This document shows positions 47,755-59,751 of a DNA stretch of 64,000 nucleotides, piece after piece. A program made the translations under genes and the position numbers. The notes under the pieces are model-generated. The model was not told the DNA's origin, ran no database searches, and saw only the letters and a list, made by a program, of their open reading frames with translations. Source of the DNA: Mucor racemosus. Lineage: Eukaryota > Mucoromycota > Mucoromycetes > Mucorales > Mucoraceae. Every line of letters starts with the position of its first letter. The stretch's first letter is position 1. Location of the stretch: the NCBI GenBank assembly GCA_027405735.1, contig JAPEHQ010000004.1, positions 1,612,001 to 1,676,000 on the forward strand. Reading direction: 5' to 3'.

Positions 47755-49328
47755 ATAACACTCACTGCTTAAGTTTATATGCAAGTCAAATATAAGGTTA
47801 TAAATGTTACTTTATTACAACACATAAAATTTGAACAAATTGACCTTCTTTAAACTTATTATTTTAGTTTACAGTATTACGGTTGTCGGCTGTAAAAAGA
47901 TTTGTTTTCAAGTACAGTATATATACAATCAAAACTATTATGGTAATTAGGCAAGACATTAGATTGTTCTTTCTTTTGTGTTTCTATATCGTTTGAAATT
48001 TAATCACTTTTCTGGAACATTTCATGGGTTTCTAGCCAGTTCTAGCTTTTCATTGAGTAGAAATAAATATCATTGCTTTCGATTTGATCTGGTAATCAAG
48101 AAATACGTCCAACAATACAGTAGTAAATAATGACATTTGATCCTAGAATACAAATAAATGAAAATATCAGTCTCTAATATAACGACTGCTACCAACGTTA
48201 AAAACATTTGTCTCTTATGTTAGCATGCGTATTCAGATAAAAGAAAAGAATACCAGCTTGATAGTCTGATATACTACCTTATCAAACGGTGAATATATCC
48301 TTGGAATATGAAAACAAAGAGAGAGAAACAACACACTTAGAAAAGGATTTTCAAGGATTTATATTATTTAGCGCAATCAAAACCCTGATAAATTGCACAT
48401 TTCAGCCAATGTAAAAGCAGCATTACAGCGCATTAACCCATAAACTAAACAAAATAATAGGCAGTATCGGTTATCAGAGAAACATGCATTTTATACCGGA
48501 AAACCCGGCTGCCATATCATAGATTCATTAAAAAATTGCAAAAGCGAGCCCGTAGAGCGACACCGTAATTGAGCATAGCAAGATTGAATGGCTAAGTCTC
48601 TTATACGATGGTATATATCTAAGTTTTAAATAAAAAAGCAATTTTTTTTAAACTTTTCTTATATTTAACCACGCAAGGTCTGAAAATTCAGTTTTTTAGC
48701 GGACATTTTCGGTGACTCATTTTACCCTTACCAACACCCATGATTTTGATCAAAAAACAGAAAAATCAAATTTTGATACCAAAATCAACATTTAAATACA
48801 CTACATTGTGAGAGAAAATTGTAGCCATGACTAATAGACATTTTATAAAAGCTTAATATTAAATGTTAAGTAATGAAAATTTGTACTTTTGTCCCAAAAA
48901 CGGTTTTTTGGTTAAAGGATTTTCATGTAATATTTTGCAATAAAAATGTTTATTATTTTTTATTCAGCAGATAGAGTGCTAAATTCTGTATATGTGTATA
49001 CTTTTTGTTTCTATAATTGGTAGTATAATTAACTCTAAATTTGCAAAATCAGAAAAAAAAATTAAAAAATGTCAAAATTGATGATCTGGACGAAAATAAT
49101 TTTCTAAATTAATATTCCGCTTATAAGCCTTGTAAGTCTTAAAAATAAGAGATTTTATAATACTGGAGAACTTTTTCAAGAATTTACGATGCTGTATCCA
49201 CTTGATTCAAGCTTATTACTGTAAATATTTATACAGGTTAATAATGTGTTGTAGTTTATTTGATGATAATATAGTATTACTTTATACCTCTTGCGCTAGA
49301 GGTGATTTACATTAAGTTTTAGTCTTAC

Positions 49329-49540
49329 CTCTTCAATATCATAAATATAAACGTAAACATCATGGCCATCACTGGAACCTATTGCCGCCTTCTTTTTACC
49401 CTCTTTTTCCCAAGCCAATTTATTCACTGCTTTACCATAACCAACTTAAGTACTTACAAATAGTTCCTCGGTATTTGCATTTAAATTCCATAAATCAAAT
49501 CGACTTGTTTCAACTACAGTTGTATCAAACGTATCATCAG
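49329..49540 (-). pseudogene. Dynein intermediate chain WD40 fragment in family A copy 2
   Basis: Reads RFDLWNLNANTEE then GKAVNKLAWEKEGKK, AAIGSSDGH and YIYDIEE. This is closer to the dynein intermediate chain consensus in its first part than the copy 1 versions. The same short intron-like GTAAGTACTTAAG separates the two parts. Confidence 0.7.
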
Positions 49541-50051
49541 CCCGCCTTATGATAAGTGTCAATCTAAAACCAGAAACATCCCATTATTGTCATTGCTATT
49601 ATCTATAAAACTTTTGATTTTTAATTTTAATAATAATACAGCAGCAATTAAATAAAAAACAAGATGCTATTAATAACAGCATATGGTGAGTATTTAACAT
49701 CTAAGTAAGCCTGATAAAGTATGCTTTTAAACCCTTTTCCAAATCCTGAGGCAAATACAACATCTTGGTCCTGTAATTTTTATCCATCAAAATGTTGCAT
49801 CTTTTATCTATCTTGAATTCGATGTACATTGTTGGGTATCAGTTTTTTACCGGTTGTATTTTCCCTAATTCATTAATATTCAGTCATATTGAGCGATGAT
49901 TTGTAGCACTGCCAAAAAAAAAGAATGAATGCTTTAAGAGTTTTCTACTTATCAAACCACGCAATTTAATAGCAATTATTGCACTTAATTATAATTTTTG
50001 AACTTATTGATGTTAATCAGAATTATTAGTACTTTCATTCAAAAAAAGTAA

Positions 50052-50428
50052 TGTGGTTAAGATACACTATGATCTCCATTTCATCTGGTGTTGAATTAAA
50101 ACAAATTACTTAATTTGGAGTTAACAACTCCTATCATTCATGACAAGATAGCATTACTGGAAGAGATATGGAAACTGGGATAGCGTTTCTTATGAGATAT
50201 GGAACCATCACTAACAACAGTTCAGATAATAGAGAATAACAGCACTTGTAATAGGAATGAATACCGAAATTAGAATAGATTTAAAATGTATATATAAAGA
50301 GGAGCTCAGGAAAAAATAATAGAGATCTTCAGTTTATTCTTAAAGTCAATAAAAATTACTATATTTTAGTTGACTTACTACTGTTTTTTTATATTTTTTA
50401 TATTAGCTATTATATCAGCTAATTCACA
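50052..50428 (+). mobile_element. Solo LTR, family TGTGG..TTCACA, copy 1
   Basis: 377 bp with TG..CA ends, exact 5-bp duplications AGTAA (50047-50051 and 50429-50433). A TATATAAAGAGGAG box lies near 50290. It interrupts family A; the empty site is at about 16450. Confidence 0.88.
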
Positions 50429-51059
50429 AGTAAGGTTTGCTTTATACATTTATATTCACCTACTCAATAAACGACATTGCATTTATTATCCATTATATCA
50501 GTCAACCTACTTCATCTTGATTCTATACATTTGACAATTAAATGGCTAAATTACACTTGAGTCACCAGGTATCGGCATAAAAAATTTTATACAGGTCGAT
50601 GAAGCACTATAGTTTGGATCATTTTATTTTATTCATAGATCTGAGCTCTCACACACATTATTCATAGATCTTTGCATGAGCCATATCTTTATCTGTTCAA
50701 TTTAACTGAAATACAGTACATTGAACTTCAACATTGCACTTAATAAAACGCCTTACTTTATTGCGAGCCAACACAACTAATAATTTGATGCGATTTTAGC
50801 ATCAGCAGTTGAATTAGTTAAATTTGAGATTAGACTACCCTTTTAATAGTTGTGCATATCATGAGCTAATAATGGACCGTTATTATAGATACTACGCTAA
50901 TAATCAAAGATGGCGAATTAACTCTAATAGACGAATACGTCGATTAGCAGTATAAACGAAATATTAAAATCAAATATAGCAACTGAATGAGAAAGAGATA
51001 ATAAAACATGTAAATTTATATAATTAAATTGTTTCAAGAGTTTTGAACTGAATACACCT

Positions 51060-51765
51060 TTAATTTTGACCTGTAAAAGCTGATTTATTAGTAAAATTAA
51101 TTAACAAGCTAATAAGTAATGATTATGATGTACCTTTGATAATTGTTAGTGGTATACAAGACAACGTCTCGTTTTGCTCTTCGTGGCTGTTGGCCACTAA
51201 ATAATAGAAACAAATATTTTGTAGAAACTAAATAGATCAACGTGAGTTTATTCATTCATTAATTCATTCAAATCAAGTCAATACTATACATACATACTTT
51301 TGTAATCACCAATTTTTCTGCAGGTAGATGATATCAGATTTAGACCAAAAAATCATTGGCTACAACGTAGATGATGGAACAAAATGACTAAGTCTTGGAT
51401 CTTTTTTTTTGTTCGAGAAAAATATTAAAACGCGCCTTGACATTAATACCTAATAATTCATTTCCAAATAAACAAGAGGAAAAACATGTGTTAGTACCTA
51501 CTACTTGATTTCAGTTTATAAAAAATATTGGTCTTTTTGTTGTAGCTCTAAACATAAATAAAAGAGCTGAGGAAAGAGTACCACGAAAAAAGAAAAATAA
51601 TCCTAAATCAGTCAATTTTTTATGCTGCAAACAGAACTTTTCAAAGGCATAAATACTTTTAGCGTTGCCAAACAGGTTACTGTCGTTGTTCCCATTTGGC
51701 CTCCTCCGAAAGAAGAAAATGGGCAGAACTCTTTCAAACCACAAATTTCAAATTGTTATATCATC
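51060..51765 (-). other. Copy-specific block of family A with coding-like pieces
   Basis: Absent from copy 1 at 17105. The minus strand reads FRRRPNGNNDSNLFGNAKSI and AFEKFCLQHKKLTDLGLF (51744-51560) and LFSGQQPRRAKRDVVLYTTN (near 51230-51160, followed by a GT donor). This is either an insertion in copy 2 or an internal part deleted from copy 1. Not recognised. Confidence 0.35.
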
Positions 51766-51995
51766 ATATCGTCAATGAGGCAACTCTGTTGAATCAGAGC
51801 AACTCACATCTGCTTTAAATCATTCAAATTATCTTTGTTACTGTATTAATTATATTATGATTGACATACTTCAGTAAATTGATTAAAAAACTTTGACCTC
51901 ATTGCTCTGCTCATCTGGGCCGCCTGATCTGCATAAACGTTTTTATTCTGTCCATCTGTGCAGATTACCATGCCCATGGGAAGCATAGTTTGGCC

Positions 51996-54900
51996 GTAGT
52001 GTTAACGTGTATAAATATTTACAGTAATAAGCTTGAATCAAGTGGATACAGCATCGTAAATTCTTGAAAAAGTTCTCAAGTATTATAAAATCTCTTATTT
52101 CTAAGACTTACAAGGCTTATAAGCGGAATATTAATTTAGAAAATTATTTTTGTCCAGATCATCAATTTTGACATTTTTTAATTTTTTTTTTTCTGATTTT
52201 GCAAATTTAGAATTAATTATACTACCAATTATAAAAACAAAAAATATATACATATACAGGATTTAGCACTCTATCTGCTGAATAAAAAATAATAAACATT
52301 TTTATTGCAAAATATTACATGAAAATCCTTTAATCAAAAAACCGTTTTTGGGACAAAAGTACAAATTTTCATTACTTAACATTTAATATTAAGCTTTTAT
52401 ATAATGTCTATTAGTCATGGCTGCAATTTTCTCTCACAATGTAGTGTATTTAAACGTTGATTTTGGTATCAAAATTTGATTTTTCTGTTTTTTGATCAAA
52501 ATCATGGGTGTTGGTAAGGGTAAAATGAGCCCCAAAAATGTCCGCTACAAAATCTGAATTTTCAGACCTTACATGGTTAAAGATAAGAAAAGTTTAAAGG
52601 AAACTGCTTTTTTATTTAAAACTTAGATATATACCATCGTATAAGTAAGCCATTCAATCTTGCTATGCTCAATTATGGTTTCGCTCTACGTGCTCGCTTT
52701 TGCAATTTTTTAACGAATCTATGATATGACAGCCGGGTTTTCCGGTATAAAATGCATGTTTCTATGATAACCGATATTGCCTATTATTTTGTTTAGTTTA
52801 TGGGTTAATGCGCTGTAATGCTGCTTTTACATTGGCTGAAATGTGCAATTTATCAGGGTTTTGATTGCGCTAAATAATATAAATCCTTGAAAATCCTTTT
52901 CTAAGTGTGTTGTTTCTCTCTCTTTGTTTTCATATTCCAAGGATATATTCACCGTTTGATAAGGTAGTATATCAGACTATTAAGCTGGTATTCTTTTCTT
53001 TTATCTGAATACGCATGCTAACATAAGAGACAAATGTTTTTAACGTTGGTAGCAGTCGTTATATTAGAGACTGATATTTTCATTTATTTGTATTCTAGGA
53101 TCAAATATCATTATTTACTGTGGAATATGTACATATTTATCCACTATATTGATCTCCATTTCATCTGATTCTCAATTAAAGTACAGCTGACATGAATAGA
53201 CATTTTACTACTAAATGATATATGCTGATTCATACTAATATAAATTTTCTACCAAGCTTCTATCCTAGCAACTTATAGTTAAAGACCAATCAACATACTG
53301 TGGATTTAATCACACCATTACGATCAAGGACCCATGAATTTTATGAATACACCGATTGGTTACTATCAAGATTTATATCTGACAAGGGGTGTTATTGGCT
53401 ATGTATGGACCTAGGAATGCTTACCTGATCTCTCTGATAAAAACTATATAAAGAGGACATTTATTTATTACAAAAGTCCTCAAGGAGACTTTAACTTGAT
53501 AATAAAATCCTAATGTTATCTAGTCGAATTCCTATTGTTTTTTATACTTTTTTCCGTAAATAGCTCTGTCTGTTTCACATTTACTACTGTATTGTTGGAC
53601 GTATTTCTTGATTACCAGATCAAATCGAAAGCAATAATATTTATTTCTATTCAATGAAAAGCTAGAACTGGCTAGAAACCCATGAAACGTTCCAGAAAAG
53701 TGATAAAATTTCAAATGATATAGAAACACAAAAGAAAAAACAATCTAATGTCTTGCCTAATTACCATAATAGTTTTGATTGTATATATACTGTACTTGAA
53801 AACAAATCTTTATACAGCTAACAATCTTAAACTAATATAGTAAGAAGTTTAAAAAAGGTTAATTTGATTAAATTGTATACGTGATAAAGTAGCATTTATA
53901 ACCTTACACTACGGTCGACCTATGCTGCACAAGATAATTTCGTTGTGCCCAGGTGGGATGCACACTATTGCCTGAGTTGTTGTGCCCACTGAATATGGCT
54001 AAAAAGATAACAAGATGCACACGGGCACAACAAAAGAAACTGCACACGAGCACAATGCTAAGCCTGTATGTTCGGAATTATAGATTCTGTCCATTTGCAT
54101 GACATTAATCCCATGTGTGCATAATAGTAGAATTGCCCATAAGCATATCATTATCCTTCTTTGTGCATTACAAGAAATCTGACCATGAGCATAATGAGCT
54201 GATCCTATGGGCACAAATTGGTTTGTAGATGAGCATCGCGCCGTTCTCAAAATTCATTGCATTTTTTATTGGAATGTGGTTTTAAATTACATTTGGCATT
54301 ATTAATAATATAGATTATAGACAATACAATCTAATACATTGTTGATGTAGAGCAATACATGCAAGAGCCAATATATTTACGATTATCATCATTTGTAAAT
54401 ATGTTTATAGCTATAATTTTTACAACAACAATGGTTTTTGCTCGAGCATAAACTTAAATAACACTTGTTACCCAAATTTATATGCAAGCCAAATCTAAGA
54501 TTATAAATGTTATTTGATCACACATAAAATTTAAGCAAATTAACCTTTTTTAAACTTCTTACTATATTAGTTTAAGATTGTTAGCTGTATAAAGATTTGT
54601 TTTCAAGTACAGTATATATACAATCAAAACTATTATGGTAATTAGGCAAGACATTAGATTGTTTTTTCTTTTGTGTTTCTATATCATTTGACGTTTTATC
54701 ACTTTTCTGGAACATTTCATGGGTTTCTAGCCAGTTCTAGCTTTTCATTGAGTAGAAATAAATATCATTGCTTTCGATTTGATCTGGTAATCAAGAAATA
54801 CGTCCAACAATACAGTAGTAAATAATGACATTTGATCCTAGAATACAAATAAATGAAAATATCAGTCTCTAATATAACGACTGCTACCAACGTTAAAAAC

Positions 54901-55972
54901 ATTTGTCTCTTATGTTAGCATGCGTATTCAGATAAAAGAAAAGAATACCAGCTTAATAGTCTGATATACTACCTTATCAAACGGTGAATATATCCTTGGA
55001 ATATGAAAACAAAGAGAGAGAAACAACACACTTAGAAAAGGATTTTCAAGGATTTATATTATTTAGCGCAATCAAAACCCTGATAAATTGCACATTTCAG
55101 CCAATGTAAAAGCAGCATTACAGCGCATTAACCCATAAACTAAACAAAATAATAGGCAATATCGGTTATCATAGAAACATGCATTTTATACCGGAAAACC
55201 CGGCTGTCATATCATAGATTCGTTAAAAAATTGCAAAAGCGAGCACGTAGAGCGAAACCATAATTGAGCATAGCAAGATTGAATGGCTTACTTATACGAT
55301 GGTATATATCTAAGTTTTAAATAAAAAAGCAGTTTCCTTTAAACTTTTCTTATCTTTAACCATGTAAGGTCTGAAAATTCAGATTTTGTAGCGGACATTT
55401 TGGGGCTCATTTTACCCTTACCAACACCCATGATTTTGATCAAAAAACAGAAAAATCAAATTTTGATACCAAAATCAACGTTTAAATACACTACATTGTG
55501 AGAGAAAATTGCAGCCATGACTAATAGACATTATATAAAAGCTTAATATTAAATGTTAAGTAATGAAAATTTGTACTTTTGTCCCAAAAACGGTTTTTTG
55601 ATTAAAGGATTTTCATGTAATATTTTGCAATAAAAATGTTTATTATTTTTTATTCAGCAGATAGAGTGCTAAATCCTGTATATGTATATATTTTTTGTTT
55701 TTATAATTGGTAGTATAATTAATTCTAAATTTGCAAAATCAGAAAAAAAAAAATTAAAAAATGTCAAAATTGATGATCTGGACAAAAATAATTTTCTAAA
55801 TTAATATTCCGCTTATAAGCCTTGTAAGTCTTAGAAATAAGAGATTTTATAATACTTGAGAACTTTTTCAAGAATTTACGATGCTGTATCCACTTGATTC
55901 AAGCTTATTACTGTAAACTTTTATACATGTTAATATTGTGTGGTAGTTTATTTGATAATAATATAGTCTTAC
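51996..55972. mobile_element. Family A repeat, copy 3: second long palindrome
   Basis: Left arm 52000-53910 and right arm about 54490-55972 are near-perfect reverse complements. Matching blocks include 52620-52790 against 55140-55330 and 53585-53890 against 54520-54830. The central spacer is 53911-54490 and includes words such as GGGCACAA, GAGCACAA and GTGCCC in both orientations. The left arm is interrupted by the solo LTR 53119-53579. Neither arm reaches the dynein piece; the right arm is cut at 55972 by an LTR. Confidence 0.85.
53119..53579 (+). mobile_element. Solo LTR, family TGTGG..TTCACA, copy 2
   Basis: 461 bp with exact 5-bp duplications TTTAC (53114-53118 and 53580-53584). Shares ATCTCCATTTCATCTG with the copy at 50052 and has an ACTATATAAAGAGGAC box near 53445. 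The empty sites are at about 13905 and, in reverse, near 54830. Confidence 0.88.
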
Positions 55973-56502
55973 TGTTGTATATTTTCAGGATTGATAAATA
56001 GTACTTAAAAAAGAATACAAATAAAAAAGAATGAGTAATGAATCAGTTCTTCAACTGTATAATAAAAACAAGATATCGTTTATTTAGATAAAAAAATATG
56101 GCCTTTTATATTGATTTGACATTGAGATCCTGAGATTTAATTTAAGGTACTATTGAACCGTTAGATTTGCTTGATAGTAATCTATGGATTTAAATGGATC
56201 AACCATAATTTAACCGTTCTTGCAGAGCTTGTGAGTTGTCTTGTTTCAATGCTGCGCTAAATGTGCTTGGATGTTGATTTGATAGCTACTTAATTGGTTA
56301 ACTGATGGGATGAAATAATATGGTGTTATAATGAGGTCCAAGTATTCTTGGTAATTACTGGATTAAACTTGGTACGCTAGGTGTTTCTTATTATCCGATA
56401 GGAATACTTTGCACTTCAATACATGTCGTATTCAATAGATTGTAAGATGTATTGATACTACGGTACAAGATGATAACATATGATACTAGGTGGCATACAA
56501 CA
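55973..56502 (-). mobile_element. LTR of the TGTTGTAT family, no matching TSD
   Basis: 530 bp from TGTTGTAT to ATACAACA, inverted relative to 18648-19176. Flanks are CTTAC and GTACG. As at 47242, it joins family A to a gag-protease remnant, here on the right side. Confidence 0.82.
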
Positions 56503-57005
56503 GTACGTATCATATTGGTGCGTGAACAAGGGGATATAGCATGGACTGTAGATAGAATTACGCCAGTGGCCAGAGATGTTCTTGGAGACGATAATCGTTT
56601 CTATGCACATGCAACATCGTTGTTGCCTAGGGCAGTTGCTGTTTCTAGCGAAGTCAAGGAGTATCAAGGTGGCTGGAATAAGTCGTCTTCCTGGAAGAAG
56701 GGATTCAAGAAAGGTACTGGTGCGATTGGGAAGCGTATGCATTGCTGACGTTATTTTTGGTTTATAGAAATAATCAAGCTATCAAAGCAATCGGGAAAGT
56801 GGATACTGGATCTCAAATTAGCTATATGAATTTGATTTTTTTAATAAATACTCTGAATATAAAAAATGTGAAAAGAGTAGATGGATATCTGAAGTTTTTA
56901 TCTAGATCAGTTAAACGAATTGTGGTGACATTTCCTCTAAAATTCAAATATGTTAATGCGATTATGTTTGAACATTTTTTAGAAGTACATAAATCAAACA
57001 TTATC
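56503..57005 (+). pseudogene. Retrotransposon gag end and aspartic protease remnant
   Basis: An open stretch (56452-56748) ends in a basic GKKGTG-like region and GKRMHC, which may be the start of a zinc knuckle. A shifted frame then reads AIKAIGKVDTGSQISYMNLI, the DTG motif of a retroviral-type aspartic protease, up to 57005. Here DTG is intact. The following MITE supplies the stop. No integrase or reverse transcriptase is present. Confidence 0.7.
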
Positions 57006-57441
57006 TAATTTTTTAAAAATCAAGCAAGTCCAGCACGAGCATATAAGCAAGCGACCAAATCCGCGTACAAGCGCAAGCATTACATTACATATTCTTAGCC
57101 TGATATTAATTCAAAATGTGATGCATTTTGACACTTTCAAAGTTAAAATTACGTAACTTGAATAAAATTGCTCTGTGTTACATTCTTGCTTAATTAACTT
57201 GCTTGAAAGCAGACAAGCAAGCAGGATTACATGCAAACAAGCTTACTTCAATTTGAAGCATTTCGAGTAAACATACAAGCAAGCTTTCAATGATTTTATC
57301 GAGCGCCAAACAGGAAATTGCTAAAAAATTTAATCAAGTAAGCCAAAGCAAGCAACACCCTGAAAAAAGCGCAATTCAAGTGAGTCCAAGCATAGGGCTT
57401 GCTCGCTCGCTTATGCTCACACTGCTTGATTGCGATCACTA
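57006..57441. mobile_element. hAT-like MITE with arrays of CAAGCAAG-type motifs
   Basis: 436 bp. The right end on the opposite strand is TAGTGATCGCAATCAAGC and the left end is TAATTTTTTAAAAATCAAGC. Inside are many AAGCAAGC/GCTTGCTT words in both orientations. Flanking octamers ACATTATC and GTTATATC are only partly alike, so the target duplication is decayed. The TAGTGAT tip is shared with the MITE at 14317-14803 although the internal motif differs. Confidence 0.65.
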
Positions 57442-57544
57442 GTTATATCAAAAGCTATACAGTAGTATATGACATAACCGATATTTATTCACATAATCTC
57501 AATCTTGGTTGTACCAATATTATTATTGTATTTTTTAGGACCTG

Positions 57545-59250
57545 TGAAATATAAGATTGGAGCTAACTTGGATTATTCTTCGTTGAAAGCAAATCTTTTA
57601 ATGGTTTCAGTCGACAGAAGTAGCATGTTTTGCTGATGAATTTCTCAATTCAGAGCGACTTCTGAAAGTAGAAATATAGATTTCTTTTCAGGAAATATTT
57701 AAATCTACCATCATGTATAATTGAAGATTAATTGGATCAATATTCACAAGGATGGGATTTTTTCTATGTTTTCTGCAGTTGTAAATGATAGTTTATTATT
57801 TTGTAAAACTTAAAACTCATTATTAAGGGCTTAATTTTGTAATGAGTTAAACATTTCAGTTTCATTCATGCAGAACCTTGCCTCATTCCTTATATAAATA
57901 CTACAAGGAAATTATTACATAATCCCTTGTAGATTTATCTGTCTTGTTACACTCCCTTTACTTTTATTTATTCGCTAATAAATATCTAATTTACAAATAA
58001 GAACACCAACCTTCATCAATCCAGTGATTACCAATTTATAATAGCTAGCAAGAATAATATCTATAAGCATATTATCCACCTTTGTTGTTAGTCCAAAACC
58101 ACAGATCATTACAAATTTCTGTATTCACAAGAAAGGTCTAATTGATTGCTACTCTGCATTTTTTGTTTTAGCAAAAAATATTGATTTTTCGTCGAGAAAA
58201 TCAAAATAATAGTTCTTATCATAGCTTAAACCCTATGATAACGGGGTTCCAAAATATATTTGTTGAAATGAATGAAAAATGATTCAAAAAAATGAAATCG
58301 TTCAATGGCTCCTGAACTGCAAAGTAAGTCAACCTAGCGTATTAAGTAGCTCTTATACAGTTTTAGATTTTGCATCTATCCAAACAAAAATCAGACAAAC
58401 ATTTTACATTAAGTTTTGCGTAAAATGCAATTGAAATTTTAGAGGTTTTTTGAAGATACACATCACTTTTTATAAACATATTTAAAATATAACTAATTGC
58501 AATAATACGCAAAAACAGTATCTATCGATCGAGCTATTGTAGAATCTTGTAGCTGCATTTGTCGTAGAGAAAACCAGATTTTTGTCCAAATTTTTTTCAG
58601 ATTCAGAATTTAGGATGAGGGTATACAAGGAAAAATGGAAGCTAGAAATGAAAGTATCTATTTGCGTACATTTTTGAGGATATCTCCACGAAAAATCAAT
58701 ATTTTGAAAAACACTAAATTGGATCCGAGAGAGCTCCACGAGCTTAATGACATGATTAAAAAAAAACTACTGCTCAATTTAACGAATATTTTGAAATCTA
58801 CTACAAAAATGCCAAAAAGTGTTAGTATAGCTTAATTGTGTCTAGAGATATGAAGCCTCAAAGTTTTTAATTCTTTAGCAGTGAAATACGCGTAAAAATC
58901 TGAAACATTAGCGTTGAAAAATTTATACCAATTGTAAAAAATAGAATATTTCCGGATACTTGTTTTTATATTAAAGGTGGGCATCTCAGGTGCATTGGCA
59001 TATAATTTTTTATTGATCTTATTTAGTGAAAAAAAAAGTTGGGCAGGGATGAAAAGTGAGGCCCGGTTTTCAAGGGAAAAGTTGTGAATTTTACGTATTT
59101 TGGAGGCTTTTATGAGATATAAAATAAATTTAGGAATAGGTAACATACCAACCAGTTCATATGTACTTAGCAGTGTCTTAGGTATATCCTAAGAAATGTT
59201 TAATAAGGAATTATTTATAGAAAAGAGGGCGCACCCCGAGTTTGAAGATT
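57545..59250 (-). repeat. Family B repeat, copy 4 (inverted)
   Basis: Matches copies 2 and 3 in reverse complement and is interrupted by the solo LTR 57838-58113. It keeps the empty sites for the Tc1-like element (near 58455) and for the 18648 LTR (near 58275). The small conserved frame lies on the plus strand, 58620-58830. Confidence 0.8.
57838..58113 (+). mobile_element. Solo LTR, family TGTAATGA..TCATTACA
   Basis: 276 bp with perfect 8-bp inverted tips and exact 5-bp duplications AATTT (57833-57837 and 58114-58118). A TATATAAATAC box lies near 57890. The empty site is at about 44265 in family B copy 3. Confidence 0.9.
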
Positions 59251-59751
59251 GGAAACTTTGGATTTCAACTTACTTAACGTTCAGTTTTGCTCGAATAGGT
59301 TATCATTGTTAAACTGTGCGGTATAAAAACCAGAATAACAATCAAATACAAAGCAGCCTATCAGTCTCCATGTAACTGCTACCAAATAACCAAAAATCTA
59401 CTATAAATATCATCATCATCTTTGTACGTATTGCTCTCAAAAAATAATATATATTATTCAAGGTTTAGTTGTGATCTAAATACTATGTACGTACTTTGTT
59501 TTATTTAACCACTTGTGTTGGATTTCATTACTTAAATGAAAGGGTATTCTGCTTTGTAAGTTCAAAGTTGAGATATATATATTTAGGCCACTTTATGTGA
59601 ATATAAAACGGACAGTTTATTCGAATTGTAAACATTATAAATTAAAATAGGGCAATTTCATGAAGCGCTTTAGCTAATTTTATTAAATCATGAATTAAAT
59701 GCAATACTGATACTTGTTTATTATTAATTTTTCTTTCTTTTTTGAGAAGTT
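59251..59751. other. Intergenic, 3' flank of the aldehyde dehydrogenase gene
   Basis: No gene seen. The 3' UTR of the minus-strand ALDH gene should lie at the right end, where T-rich sequence precedes 59752. Confidence 0.5.

Larger units (their letters stand above)
47755..51995. mobile_element. Family A repeat, copy 2 (single orientation)
   Basis: Collinear with the right half of copy 1 (about 14180-17340) and, for its inner part, with 54490-55972. Solo LTR 50052-50428 is nested. A stretch at 51060-51765 has no counterpart in copy 1. The right end (..GGCCGTAGTG at about 52000) abuts copy 3 directly. Small coding-like pieces on the minus strand recur between copies; for example, a short plus-strand frame MDRYYRYYANNQRWRINSNR at 50873 matches MDCYYYRYANQGWRVINSNG at 16907. 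Confidence 0.75.

Noticed and set aside
53911..54490. A third hAT-like MITE based on GGGCACAA/GAGCACAA words in the palindrome spacer
   Set aside because: The words repeat, but I could not define matching terminal repeats or a target duplication, and part of it also occurs at 11430-11590; left as part of family A.
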